Shown: positions 43,701 to 49,801 of the stretch, in pieces
Numbering within the stretch: the first letter of the stretch is position 1
Layout of the letters: each line of letters begins with the position of its first letter
Source: Edolisoma coerulescens
Taxonomy: Eukaryota; Chordata; Aves; Passeriformes; Campephagidae
Assembly (NCBI GenBank): GCA_013397115.1
Contig: VWZW01002555.1
Coordinates: 148,329 to 212,328, forward strand
Reading direction: 5' to 3'
Length of the DNA: 64,000 nt
The notes under the pieces: model-generated
Databases searched by the model: none
What the model saw: the letters and a program-made list of their open reading frames with translations, nothing else
Told to the model about the DNA's origin: nothing
Program-made: the position numbers and the translations under genes

Positions 43701-46700
43701 AGTTTTAGAAGAGAGATAATTTTTTTTTTCTAAAAAAAGAAGTGAAAGAAAAGTGGAACTGAAGACAGGGAGGAAAGTTGGTGGGGCAATATTTGGTTAC
43801 TGGGTTAATTTCATGACATCTCTCTAATAATTCATTTCCCAAGACTTATTTCATCACCTCCTACATTATGCAATAATTCCAAGTGATGCCTGGGCTCTTA
43901 TCTTCTGCTGCTTAATGAGCAGTGTTCACTCCACACTGGAGATGTTTACTCACAGAGCCCAGAACCCCGGACGTGTCTCTGCCTGGCAGCCCTGCTGGAG
44001 CCACTTCCCACATCAGCACCACAAAACTCACTCCAAACCCTGCAGTGCTCCAAGGATGAGGCCATGGAAGGTGCTGTATCCACAGGGTTGCATCACACAA
44101 CTGGTAACAGAACCAGTTTCTCTAGAGACCTAAACAAGAGTTTTGGTTTTAATCTTGCACAGAAATCCGTATCAAAGCAAATGAAAACAGGAGCTATTGG
44201 ATACCAGTGCATTCATGTACAAAAACATCATTAAAGATAATTAAGCAGTTAAAACTAAGGCCTTGTAGCAGTTCCAAGTATTATGAACTGGCATTTAATA
44301 TGTGCTTCTCCATGCAACAGAAACAAGTGTTAAACGTCAGGGACTTTATTTCCTAATAATATCAATTAAACCAAAAGCCAGAAGCAGATGAGAGCAAACC
44401 TCAAGTACCACAAATAGGAATAAATATTTTTTAATAAATTACTTGTCTCTCTTCTGCATTCACTAACCACTCACAGAATGCAGAAAGCAAATACTTCTCC
44501 AGTAAACTGCAGGCACTGTGAAGGTATTGTAGTGCACGAGGAAAAGCACAGAACACACACCCAGACTGAGAACGGGAACACCTCCCCAGCCACGGGCAGA
44601 GCGGATTTGCTGAAATGCTACAGCTTGATTTTATACAGCCTTGTTAGGTGTGATGACTGCTAACACCACAGAAAGGCAGAGCAAACCTAATCCCTGCCTT
44701 CTTCCTTTAGGTGGATGGCAGGTGACTGCTGAAGCCCAAAGGTTTGAAAAAGCCCCAGGACCGAGTAAGAGCTTCCTGAAGAGACTGTCCAAGGCTCCAG
44801 ACTGAAGACTGCTCTTCCCTCTCTCTGGCCTCTTCTCTGGTTACTCTACAGGCACCACACACAACAGATCAAACTCCCAGATAACTTCTGTGAATCACCC
44901 AAGAGCTTCTGAATTCCCCTTCCCGCACTTCCTTTTAATCATTTCACCCTAACTGAATGTGTGCTACAGAACCAGGAGCTCCTGGTGTCTGTGCCCCACC
45001 TGATTTCTGTGTGGGCTTTGAGCTCAGGAAACAATGAAGGGCAAGTCACGGTGCCAAAAATAATAAATGGGGAAAGAAGCTGGTGCCACTTTTGCTTCCA
45101 AGTTCCCCTTCAGGCATCACTGAGTCACACACCCAAAAGGAGAACTTTTTTTTTAAAAAAATAATCCTTCACAGACACTTCCAAAAGTCTCAAAGCCTCT
45201 TCTGGTTGCAGCTCTACAAAAACAATCAAACCCTCATAAAAAGAAAAAACCTTTTATTTTGGCACAGTATTTCACAGAACCATCCTGAGCTGGAAGGGAC
45301 CCACAAAGATCATCAAAGTCCAACCCCTGGCCCTGCACAGACACCCCAACAATCCCACCCTGTCCCTGAGAGCGCTGTCCCCTGGAGCACAGGTGTCCCA
45401 GGTCTCTCCTGCTCAGGACATTCCTCCCCCTAGCTCCCTGGAATCCACCAGGAGGGTGCAGAGCAGCAGAGCACAAGCCCAACAACACCAGGGAGCCAAG
45501 GCCCAGTGAAATCCTCCTCAGTCACTGCTGAAGTGCAACAGGCTGGACACACAGCATTGCTTCCTTCCACACCCTGAGCTCCCACAGCCTCAGAGCAACC
45601 CCACCTGCCTGAACACTGTGCTTGCCCTTGCAGGGATGTGCTTCATCATTTGTTAACCTAAGTGCTACTATTACAGGGCTACGGATGGTCTGGGATTGTG
45701 AAATTCCCACCAGCACATGGAGCAGAGAAGCCTTACAGAAATTAACTGGTACTTCAATGGGGCTCTCATGAGAGCTGACAGAGCTGTAACAATTCCTGAA
45801 AACAAGACAGGTCTGAGAAGTTTTTCCAAGTGTCACATTCTTACATGAGAGCTGCCTTAGCCCTGCGTTTTAACTATATGACACCATATCTGTGTGACAG
45901 GTTCCCCAAAATGTCACCTATGAAGCAGCACATTGATGAACAAACTTTATCCTGTCATCAGTATTATCAACAGAAGTTTGTAATACAACATTCTCTGCAC
46001 CAATTAATCAAACCCCAGCCTGGGCTGAGCTCTCCCCTGTTCAGTTCACAATTTATGCACCCAGTGGAGTTGATTTGTAAGAAACCAGGGATAGTCCAAG
46101 TTCTCAGACCCAACACTAAGGAGTCTGGGCAATTCCCAAACCGGGAGTTTGCCCTGCAGGGCCTGAACCCGCTCAGGAGCTCCCTGGCCTGAGGAGGCTT
46201 TTTGGAATCCACTGGGGGGGTCCAGCAGCCAGCCCTGCCCAAGGCTGCGCTCCGGGAAACCAAGGTCACAAAATACATCAGTGACGGCAAAACTGCTCCT
46301 GGCTTGAAATAGTTCTCAAGGTGATAAACACAGCGAGGCTGAAATCACAACTTCCCAAGTCGGGTAGAGAGGAGGTCACAAAATGAAGCAGCAAGCGCAG
46401 GATGGCAGCCCTGGCTCTGCACAGAACAGCCCCAGGAGCAGCTGTGCCACAGCCACTGCTCACCCTCAGCAGGGCTGGGAAGCAGCCCAGAAACCCCCCT
46501 GGCCCTTCCCACCCCACTCTCAGCATCACCAGCCACCTTAAAACCAACCACGACCACTCGCTAACACCTTCCGAGATGCTCTCTGGCCACTGACAGAACA
46601 GATCTTGGGAGAAAAAGAAATTCAGAACTCCCACTGAAATACAGGTTTTTTCCAGTGAGAGAGTCAATGCTGAGGATCAGGAAAGGGAGCAGGGAGATCT

Positions 46701-48136
46701 CACACTAGAAGTAGCTTGCAAATATTCCCAAAACAGACACCAAACCGCTGGGACTCCGCCCTGGCATGACTGTAGGCATGTTCTATATGCATTATTTGGC
46801 CATCAGACTGTTCATTTCTGTAAAACTGAATTATCCATCTATGAGTTTGTCTTGGACATAGGTTTTTGTCCTTTCTTTGAATACTATTTCAAAATCGGGA
46901 ACATAAAGCATTCAAATGGAAAAACAGATTTGTATTTTAACAGAAATTTTGAAGGAATTTCTGGTTCTGAAATTCAGATTTGCTGGATTTCAAGTGGCCA
47001 CATTTTGCAGGTGAGAGGAAAGGTTTTGAAATAACTGGTTACTCTCGAAGGTAAGACACTGATGTTGTCCAGTGGCTGACCTCAAATAGAGTGACACGCA
47101 AAACTCAATTGTTCATTTTCATTCACAAAAAAGCAATTTCTTTTAAGTACTCATTTTATACACATGAAAGACTGAACCACTGAATAATGCTCTTATGTTA
47201 CAAAACAGACTAATGTTAAATAATCCTTGTGTTCTGCTAAAAAATGTTACCTTCATAAACACTTCAGGAAGTGCCACACAGTTACTACACACGTTTAGCA
47301 TTTTCTCTCCAAGGTAGACACCCTGGGAGTTCGAAATTGTTAACTGGTCCCAAAAGCTCCCTTTTTATCATTTTCAATCCCTCCCAAACCAGTGAAGCAG
47401 CAATTCCCCATCTACAAGTTATGCAGGCTCAGCTCCAACAGCTTACTAGAAGAAAAACAACAGAGAACTTAGGATTTAGTGGTTTTCTATGCAGAGCAAC
47501 CCCCCCATCCCTTGTTCTTCACTTCTTAACAGTTAAAAAACTGAGTTAACAGGGCAACCCAAAGACCCCAGGACTCCATGCTCACTATTCTGCATTCAAA
47601 GACGTGCAAAGACTAAGGTAAGGCTACACCCAGGACCACGCTTAGGAGGAAATAAAAAGCTTATCCTTTCTAAATTAAATTACACAAATATCACAGGCTG
47701 GTCAGTTCATTGCAATTTAAAGAGAAATGGCAAAGCTCATTATGTTATTTTTTAAGTTAAACGAGAAAGCAAAACGTAGCAGGCAACATGCAGAACTATG
47801 CTACTGATATCACAACTTCAGTAAACAGGCAATAAAACACAACAGCTCACCCCCCCGGCCCTACTGCACAGAAAGCCCTTAAAGAGTCACTCCTACAATG
47901 CAGTTAAGTAGAAGATTTCAGAAAAGGATGCACAAAAAACATTTAGCAGACTTAACAATTTGATTAAACAGAGTCCTGAGAGTTTAACACAAGTTCAACA
48001 GCATAACATTTACAACAAGAAAGAAGAAAGGCACCTGGAGACATCTGACACTGGGCATGCTCTGCAGGCATCTCAGTGCGCACATGCTCTCTACCAGGTT
48101 GGAGCAGCCTAGCCACAAAGACCTTGGCACAGAACA
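1582..48136 (-). CDS. FBXW11: FBXW11 (beta-TrCP2), F-box/WD40 substrate receptor of SCF ubiquitin ligase; 5'-partial, multi-exon
   Basis: Twelve coding exons on the minus strand: 48035-48136, 25523-25585, 24229-24454, 18597-18783, 17750-17840, 7060-7197, 6392-6510, 5600-5849, 4404-4522, 3771-3881, 3164-3242, 1582-1743. All junctions are GT-AG and keep frame, with no stop or frameshift. The family product binds SKP1-CUL1 through its F-box. It recognises doubly phosphorylated DSGxxS degrons (IkB, beta-catenin and others) with a seven-bladed WD40 propeller, in nucleus and cytoplasm. Domain order is N-terminal variable segment, dimerization domain, F-box, linker, WD40 propeller. FBXW11 rather than BTRC is shown by [47 protein letters not shown] and the tail [16 protein letters not shown]. 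Counting the 15 residues expected from exon 1 beyond 64000, the form with the 102-bp cassette exon is 542 residues, matching my recollection of the canonical human length. Confidence 0.97.
1744..3163 (-). other. FBXW11: FBXW11 intron, 1420 bp
   Basis: Between the DLQAAL exon and the terminal exon, with donor GTAAGT and acceptor CTGCCCACAG. I see no repeat family, RNA gene or coding similarity. Long open frames on both strands at about 1665-2300 are non-homologous by eye. Confidence 0.9.
3164..3242 (-). CDS. FBXW11: FBXW11 WD40 exon, blade 6/7 connection
   Basis: A 79-bp exon encoding residues 464-489, after completing the Gly463 codon with its first base. It reads [19 protein letters not shown] then [20 protein letters not shown] is diagnostic of FBXW11; BTRC has [13 protein letters not shown]. 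The acceptor is CTTTTAG and the donor is GTG|GTAAGT, phase 0 into the last exon. The LDPRAPA loop is the family's characteristic insertion between WD repeats. Confidence 0.96.
3771..3881 (-). CDS. FBXW11: FBXW11 WD40 exon, blade 6
   Basis: A 111-bp exon for residues 427-462 plus the split codons of Arg426 and Gly463. It reads [20 protein letters not shown] then [16 protein letters not shown]. The Arg of ELVRC and the Tyr of SGAYDG correspond to degron-binding positions in beta-TrCP1. The acceptor is CTCCCCAG and the donor is GATGG|GTAGGT. By eye 19 of 36 full codons end in G or C, intermediate between neighbouring exons. Confidence 0.96.
3882..4403 (-). other. FBXW11: FBXW11 intron, 522 bp
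   Basis: Short intron between blades 5 and 6. It contains no recognisable repeat or other element. The 528-bp intron at 3243-3770 on its other side is equally plain. Confidence 0.9.
4404..4522 (-). CDS. FBXW11: FBXW11 WD40 exon, blade 5 (extreme GC3)
   Basis: A 119-bp exon for residues 387-425 plus part of Arg426. It reads [20 protein letters not shown] then [25 protein letters not shown] is FBXW11-type; BTRC has VWNTST. The Arg-Gly of HKRGI lines the degron pocket in the family. The acceptor is GTCCCCAG and the donor is ATCAG|GTGGGT. Every one of the 39 complete codons ends in G or C, and I count 13 CpG dinucleotides. This is strikingly different from the exon at 6392-6510. Confidence 0.97.
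4523..5599 (-). other. FBXW11: FBXW11 intron, 1077 bp, AT-rich centre
   Basis: Lies between the two GC-saturated WD40 exons. The stretch 4745-5010 is clearly AT-rich, so the high GC of the exons does not extend through the intron. No repeat or gene was recognised. Confidence 0.9.
5600..5849 (-). CDS. FBXW11: FBXW11 WD40 exon, blades 3 and 4
   Basis: A 250-bp exon for residues 304-386, completing Arg303 with its first base. It contains [60 protein letters not shown] and [20 protein letters not shown] then TIK. HHNEAV, FSNGLM and GEVLNT are FBXW11-type. The Asn of AAVNV and the Gly of SASGD correspond to degron contacts. The acceptor is CTCCCGCAG and the donor is AAG|GTAGGG. Six of the first nine codons end in A or T; only five of the following 74 do. 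MASPT has Pro where I recall Ala in human FBXW11; Pro is probably ancestral, since it is also in BTRC and fly Slimb. Confidence 0.97.
6392..6510 (-). CDS. FBXW11: FBXW11 WD40 exon, blade 2 (AT-rich third positions)
   Basis: A 119-bp exon for residues 264-302 plus part of Arg303. It reads [20 protein letters not shown] then [19 protein letters not shown]. The Ser residues in HTGSV and TGSSDS match degron-binding serines of beta-TrCP1. The acceptor is GTTTCTAACAG and the donor is GTGAG|GTGAGT. Only 9 of 39 complete codons end in G or C, the opposite extreme from the same-sized exon at 4404-4522. The 542-bp intron at 5850-6391 downstream holds nothing recognisable. Confidence 0.97.
7060..7197 (-). 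CDS. FBXW11: FBXW11 exon, start of WD40 propeller (blade 1)
   Basis: A 138-bp, phase 0 exon for residues 218-263. It reads [20 protein letters not shown] then [20 protein letters not shown] and RDNSIK. The Tyr of CLQYDD and the Arg of SGLRDN match degron contacts. HNLQRIQ, ENSKG, EKIISG and NSIK are FBXW11-type. The acceptor is CCTGGTCAG and the donor is AAG|GTGAGC. The 549-bp intron at 6511-7059 that follows holds nothing recognisable. Confidence 0.97.
12424..12981 (-). repeat. CR1 LINE fragment, antisense to window (same sense as FBXW11)
   Basis: Starts with the reverse complement of a CR1 3' tail ('agaagggacccacagggatc', 'agctcctggccctgcacaga'). It continues through 'ggaagaacctttccctgatc' and ends in the CR1 coding part ('gaccaggacccccaggtccc', 'ggggctgctctccagccc'). 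At about 560 bp it is one of the longest copies here. It belongs to the same subfamily as the copies near 980, 21872 and 45273. Boundaries are approximate. Confidence 0.88.
15207..15372. repeat. 41-bp minisatellite, four copies
   Basis: The unit begins 'ggaattacccactgcctctc' and continues 'cagcacagactgctcccctc'. Copies start at 15208, 15249, 15290 and 15330, giving periods of 41, 41 and 40. Copies 1-2 share 'attaccc' and copies 3-4 share 'attaacc', which suggests stepwise duplication. The fourth copy ends at 'gctcccctctgaa'. It is open in several minus-strand frames but matches no protein I know. Confidence 0.95.
17750..17840 (-). CDS. FBXW11: FBXW11 linker exon between F-box and propeller
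   Basis: A 91-bp exon for residues 188-217. Its first base completes Trp187. It reads [20 protein letters not shown] then [10 protein letters not shown]. The [10 protein letters not shown] form is FBXW11; BTRC has a longer PPDGNAPPNSF. In the family this region forms the helical linker that orients the propeller relative to SKP1. The acceptor is CTTTCTAG and the donor is GAG|GTAGGT. Confidence 0.97.
17841..18596 (-). other. FBXW11: FBXW11 intron, 756 bp
   Basis: Short intron between the linker and F-box exons. It contains an A-rich run near 18280-18292 and nothing else recognisable. Confidence 0.9.
18597..18783 (-). CDS. FBXW11: FBXW11 F-box exon
   Basis: A 187-bp exon for residues 126-186 with split codons Glu125 and Trp187. 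It reads [60 protein letters not shown] then G. This is the complete F-box (about residues 128-170) that docks on SKP1. [15 protein letters not shown] and [13 protein letters not shown] are FBXW11-type; BTRC has DAKSLC, EWYRVTSDG and DSLWRGLAERR. The acceptor is CATGTCTTTGTAG and the donor is GGTTG|GTAAGT. Confidence 0.98.
19069..19575 (+). repeat. CR1 LINE fragment (young subfamily)
   Basis: A CR1 3' half, about 500 bp, with 'ggacatggaactgctggagc', 'ttcagcctggagaagggaag', 'gtgcccagagcagctgtggc' and 'ggtgtccctgccatggcagg', ending 'ccaaaccattctatgtggtt'. It belongs to the same subfamily as the copies at 32535-33000, 36062-36195, 38544-39017 and 42582-42781. It lies antisense to FBXW11. Confidence 0.95.
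21872..21975 (-). repeat. CR1 LINE 3'-end fragment
   Basis: Reverse-complement CR1 tail: 'ggagttggaaggggcccaca', 'agctcctggccctgcacagg'. About 100 bp and 5'-truncated. It resembles the copies at 12424 and 45273. Confidence 0.85.
22328..22747 (+). repeat. CR1 LINE fragment (third subfamily)
   Basis: A CR1 3' half with 'ctcagcctggagaaaaggag', 'ctcaggctggacatcagcag', 'ctggaggtggcactcagagc', 'gggctgggaggcttttccaa', ending 'aatgactctgggattac'. It differs from the 19069-type copies and matches the short inverted copy at 43114-43226. It lies antisense to FBXW11. Confidence 0.93.
24229..24454 (-). CDS. FBXW11: FBXW11 dimerization-domain exon
   Basis: A 226-bp exon for residues 50-124 plus the first base of Glu125. 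It reads [60 protein letters not shown] then [15 protein letters not shown]. The part from about residue 66 is the beta-TrCP D domain, known to drive homo- and heterodimerization. [19 protein letters not shown] and SRMCHY are FBXW11-type. Glu after GNY is, from memory, Gln in human. The acceptor is CCAACCCCAG and the donor is CCAG|GTAAAT. This is the common exon to which both upstream cassette exons splice in frame. Confidence 0.98.
24455..25522 (-). other. FBXW11: FBXW11 intron, 1068 bp
   Basis: Between the 63-bp cassette exon and the D-domain exon. I recognise no repeat or other element in it. Confidence 0.88.
25523..25585 (-). CDS. FBXW11: FBXW11 alternative cassette exon, 63 bp
   Basis: Encodes 21 residues beginning [16 protein letters not shown] and ending LWQ, phase 0 at both ends. 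It matches the alternative N-terminal segment I recall from a shorter human FBXW11 isoform of 529 residues. Used in place of the 102-bp exon at 48035-48136, it joins exon 1 directly to ISNGTSS. The segment is acidic, unlike the cysteine-containing alternative. The acceptor is CTTTTTTTTCCAG and the donor is CAG|GTAGGA, both good. Inclusion together with the other cassette would also stay in frame. Confidence 0.93.
27006..27042. repeat. Short direct repeat, 21-bp period, two copies
   Basis: 'gtcatggtctctgaag' occurs at 27006-27021 and again at 27027-27042. This is a local tandem duplication without other features. Confidence 0.8.
31028..31100 (+). repeat. CR1 LINE 3'-terminal remnant
   Basis: 'ggagctggactggatgatcc' followed by 'ggatccttccaatttgagat' and 'tctgtatgaatc' follows the last about 70 bp of CR1. 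It abuts a GC-rich tract and a CR1 segment of the opposite orientation at 31425-31700. Confidence 0.75.
31425..31700 (-). repeat. CR1 LINE internal (coding-region) fragment, diverged
   Basis: Reads as reverse-complement CR1 internal sequence: 'ctctccaggctgagcagccc', 'ggagatgctccaggcccttc', 'cgctccaggagctccctggc', 'gagctgggcagaggggcagg', 'gacagctggttgtccaccaa'. It lacks the 3' tail, is more diverged than the other copies and has very high GC. The preceding 31100-31425 is equally GC-rich but I could not classify it. Confidence 0.7.
32475..32491. repeat. (TA)n microsatellite
   Basis: About eight uninterrupted TA units, just upstream of the CR1 copy at 32535. Confidence 0.9.
32535..33000 (-). 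repeat. CR1 LINE fragment (young subfamily), inverted
   Basis: Reverse-complement CR1 3' half: 'gatacgggttggaaaggacc', 'ccccctgccatgggcaggga', 'gccacagctgctctgggcac', 'gggaacaattccttcccaat', 'ccttctccaggctgaacaat', 'ctgaccaccctgctggccct'. Over roughly 165 bp its complement is almost identical by eye to 38800-38970. Confidence 0.95.
34033..34062. repeat. (AAT)n/(ATC)n microsatellite
   Basis: 'aataaaataataataatcat' followed by 'catcataa', a short imperfect trinucleotide run. Confidence 0.75.
36062..36195 (+). repeat. CR1 LINE 3'-end fragment
   Basis: 'gtccctggcagtgtccaagg', 'ccaggctggacggggcttgg', 'ggtgtccctgccatggcagg', ending 'caaagcactccatg'. About 130 bp, heavily 5'-truncated, same subfamily as 19069-19575. 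Confidence 0.9.
38544..39017 (+). repeat. CR1 LINE fragment (young subfamily)
   Basis: Starts 'ggacatggaactgttggagc', passes through 'ttcagcctggagaagggaag', 'gcctggagaagggaaggttg' and 'gtgcccagagcagctgtggc', and ends 'caaaccatcccatgattcca'. About 470 bp. It lies antisense to FBXW11 and is inverted relative to 32535-33000. Confidence 0.95.
42582..42781 (+). repeat. CR1 LINE 3'-end fragment
   Basis: 'aagaaatccttccctgtgag', 'gtgcccagagcagctgtggc', 'ggtgtccctgcccatggcag', ending 'ccaacccaaacctctgggga'. About 200 bp. Relative to 38800-38970 it carries a small internal deletion after 'ggatccctggc'. Confidence 0.92.
43114..43226 (-). repeat. CR1 LINE 3'-end fragment (third subfamily), inverted
   Basis: 'agaatcacagcctcagtaag', 'ctcccagcccatcgagtcca', 'cccagagcactgagtgccac', 'ctccagggacggggactcca' is the reverse complement of the 22328-22747 type tail. 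About 110 bp. Confidence 0.85.
43296..43345. repeat. 23-bp tandem duplication
   Basis: 'ccaaggataaaggacaggta' plus 'aag' at 43296 is repeated from 43319, followed by a partial third start 'ccaagg'. It is just downstream of a CR1 end. Confidence 0.9.
45273..45380 (-). repeat. CR1 LINE 3'-end fragment, inverted
   Basis: 'cacagaaccatcctgagctg', 'gaagggacccacaaagatca', 'acccctggccctgcacagac', ending near 'ctgagagcgctgtcc'. About 108 bp, same subfamily as 12424-12981. Confidence 0.9.
48035..48136 (-). CDS. FBXW11: FBXW11 alternative cassette exon, 102 bp
   Basis: Encodes 34 residues (16-49 of the 542-residue form), phase 0 at both ends: [20 protein letters not shown] then [14 protein letters not shown]. 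It matches the segment after MEPDSVIEDKTIELM in canonical human FBXW11, with a few changes from my memory of human (SNL for ANL, ALRC for ALSC). BTRC has a related but different [15 protein letters not shown] segment. The acceptor has a long pyrimidine tract ending CACCCTGCAG. The donor CAG|GTGCCT is weak, and a better in-frame GTAAAT lies 21 bp further on (48013), which would add seven residues. Confidence 0.94.
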
Positions 48137-49800
48137 CTGCAGGGTGACAAAAAGGAAGGAAGAGAAGAAGCAGTTAGATGCCACAACAAATCACTCAAGG
48201 CAGGCAACTCATTAGTATGTTAACGTGGGTACTTATCTATGTTATTTCTACATTCATCACACGGTAGCGGCCAAGGGTAAAATAACCACTGAAGATCCTG
48301 TGCAGCAAACGAGGACAAGGCACCCCTCTGGCCTGAGCTCCTTTTCCCCACCTGTAACCTCGTGGCTTTAGTGCCCAGCTGAACATTTTAACTTACTGCC
48401 AGTAGCAGGAGAGTTGTAGTTCACCCACACACTGCTGCCCACAGCAGAGGTTCTGGGGCAGAGGCCTCACCCAGCAAACTGGCCTGGCCAAAATCCCTGC
48501 CCAGCTGTCCCCCGCACAGGAGGTGCCATTGGGGTGGCAAGGCTTTAGGATCCACCCGGAGGAGCTTTGGGAATTAAGGTTTGGCACCCCCACTGTCTCA
48601 GCTTTCCCAAACAAATTGTGGTTCTTTATTCGGACAGCAAAGCAGGTGTTCATGTGAGGTCCCGGCCTGCACTGGGACACAGCCTGCCAGTGGGAGCAGG
48701 TTTTAGACAGGAACCACACTTAGCTAAGTTCAAATTGCATGGCCAAGTTCTGCTTAGTCAAGGTATCCTAATAAACTGGGAGGAAATGTTGGAATTATAG
48801 CTGAAGATATCCTAAAGCCGAATTATCCCCTGGCTACATTAAACACTCATCCTGCCACCCAAGCTTAACTACCAAATTCCCCACTGCTGACACGAGAAGT
48901 TAGGAAAAGTCTGGAGATCCCTTCTGTTTCTTTTCTGAAGCTGACGAAATTTGATGCAGACAGACTCCCCAAAACTTTTGTAGCTCCCCAATACTATTTC
49001 CCAGTTCCTTTCGAGGCCAGAGTAGTACATACACCAGGTAAGGTTGGGGAAAAGGATTCGATTCCTCAGCATCAGGCAGTGCACAAACCCAGCTCCAGCA
49101 TTTGGCACAGACTGAGCTTTCACTATTTTCCACACAGGCTTCCAATTTAGTTACAACAAACACCAAAACTTTAAAAGAAAAGCCCCACACAGGTCAAAGC
49201 TGAAAGTGGAATAACTGGAGGTGAAGCCTCATGGAAAGCAGTTTGTGCCAGGATTGAGGAGGGGGAGAGAGCCCAGAGCACCTGAAGGGGCTAAAAACTC
49301 TTTTTTCTGGTTTAATGTCTTATGAATAAAACAAAAGAAAGACTGATATTTTTATCTCCATGCTAAGGAGAGAAATTAAAGGAAAACCAGCACAAGAATG
49401 TCCCTAGCAGCATCAAAACACATTGAAATTCCCTCTCTTATCCAGCAGGAAGGTGCTGATTCCATAGGGACATCCTGTGCTATGCACTTGGCATGGGAAG
49501 AGTGGGAGCATGTATCTTATGGACAGGGGTAAAAATAGTCATGTTTATGTTTTATTGTATTATTCTTTAATAGCAAAATAAAACCATAGTTTTCAATTAC
49601 TAAAAGTTTTTAAAAGCTTGTTTGAAGTTTACAGAAATGGGATTTAGCTATAAAGTAATTAATCCAGTATATCTGTAATTACTTCGCAGTAATTTACTTT
49701 GACATGTCCTCACACTAACATTTGAAATTTAGTTCCCAGGACTCTTCTAAGACAGTCAACCAGTGACAACAGAGGAACTACCTTAACTTCAACCAGACAC

Positions 49801-49801
49801 N
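49801..49801. other. Single ambiguous base (N)
   Basis: The only non-ACGT character noticed, an unresolved or polymorphic base inside intron 1, with no effect on any exon. Confidence 0.99.

Larger units (their letters stand above)
25586..48034 (-). other. FBXW11: FBXW11 intron, 22.4 kb, with most CR1 copies
   Basis: Separates the two cassette exons. CR1 copies are at about 31028-31100, 31425-31700, 32535-33000, 36062-36195, 38544-39017, 42582-42781, 43114-43226 and 45273-45380. Simple repeats are near 32475, 34033 and 43296. The sequence between them has no recognisable gene, RNA gene or repeat family; ORFs up to about 190 codons are chance, most in GC-rich or CR1 sequence. Confidence 0.85.

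Noticed and set aside
1582..48136. The gene could be BTRC (beta-TrCP1)
   Set aside because: Paralogue-distinguishing residues in nearly every exon are FBXW11-type ([45 protein letters not shown]), and the cassette exons match FBXW11 isoforms.
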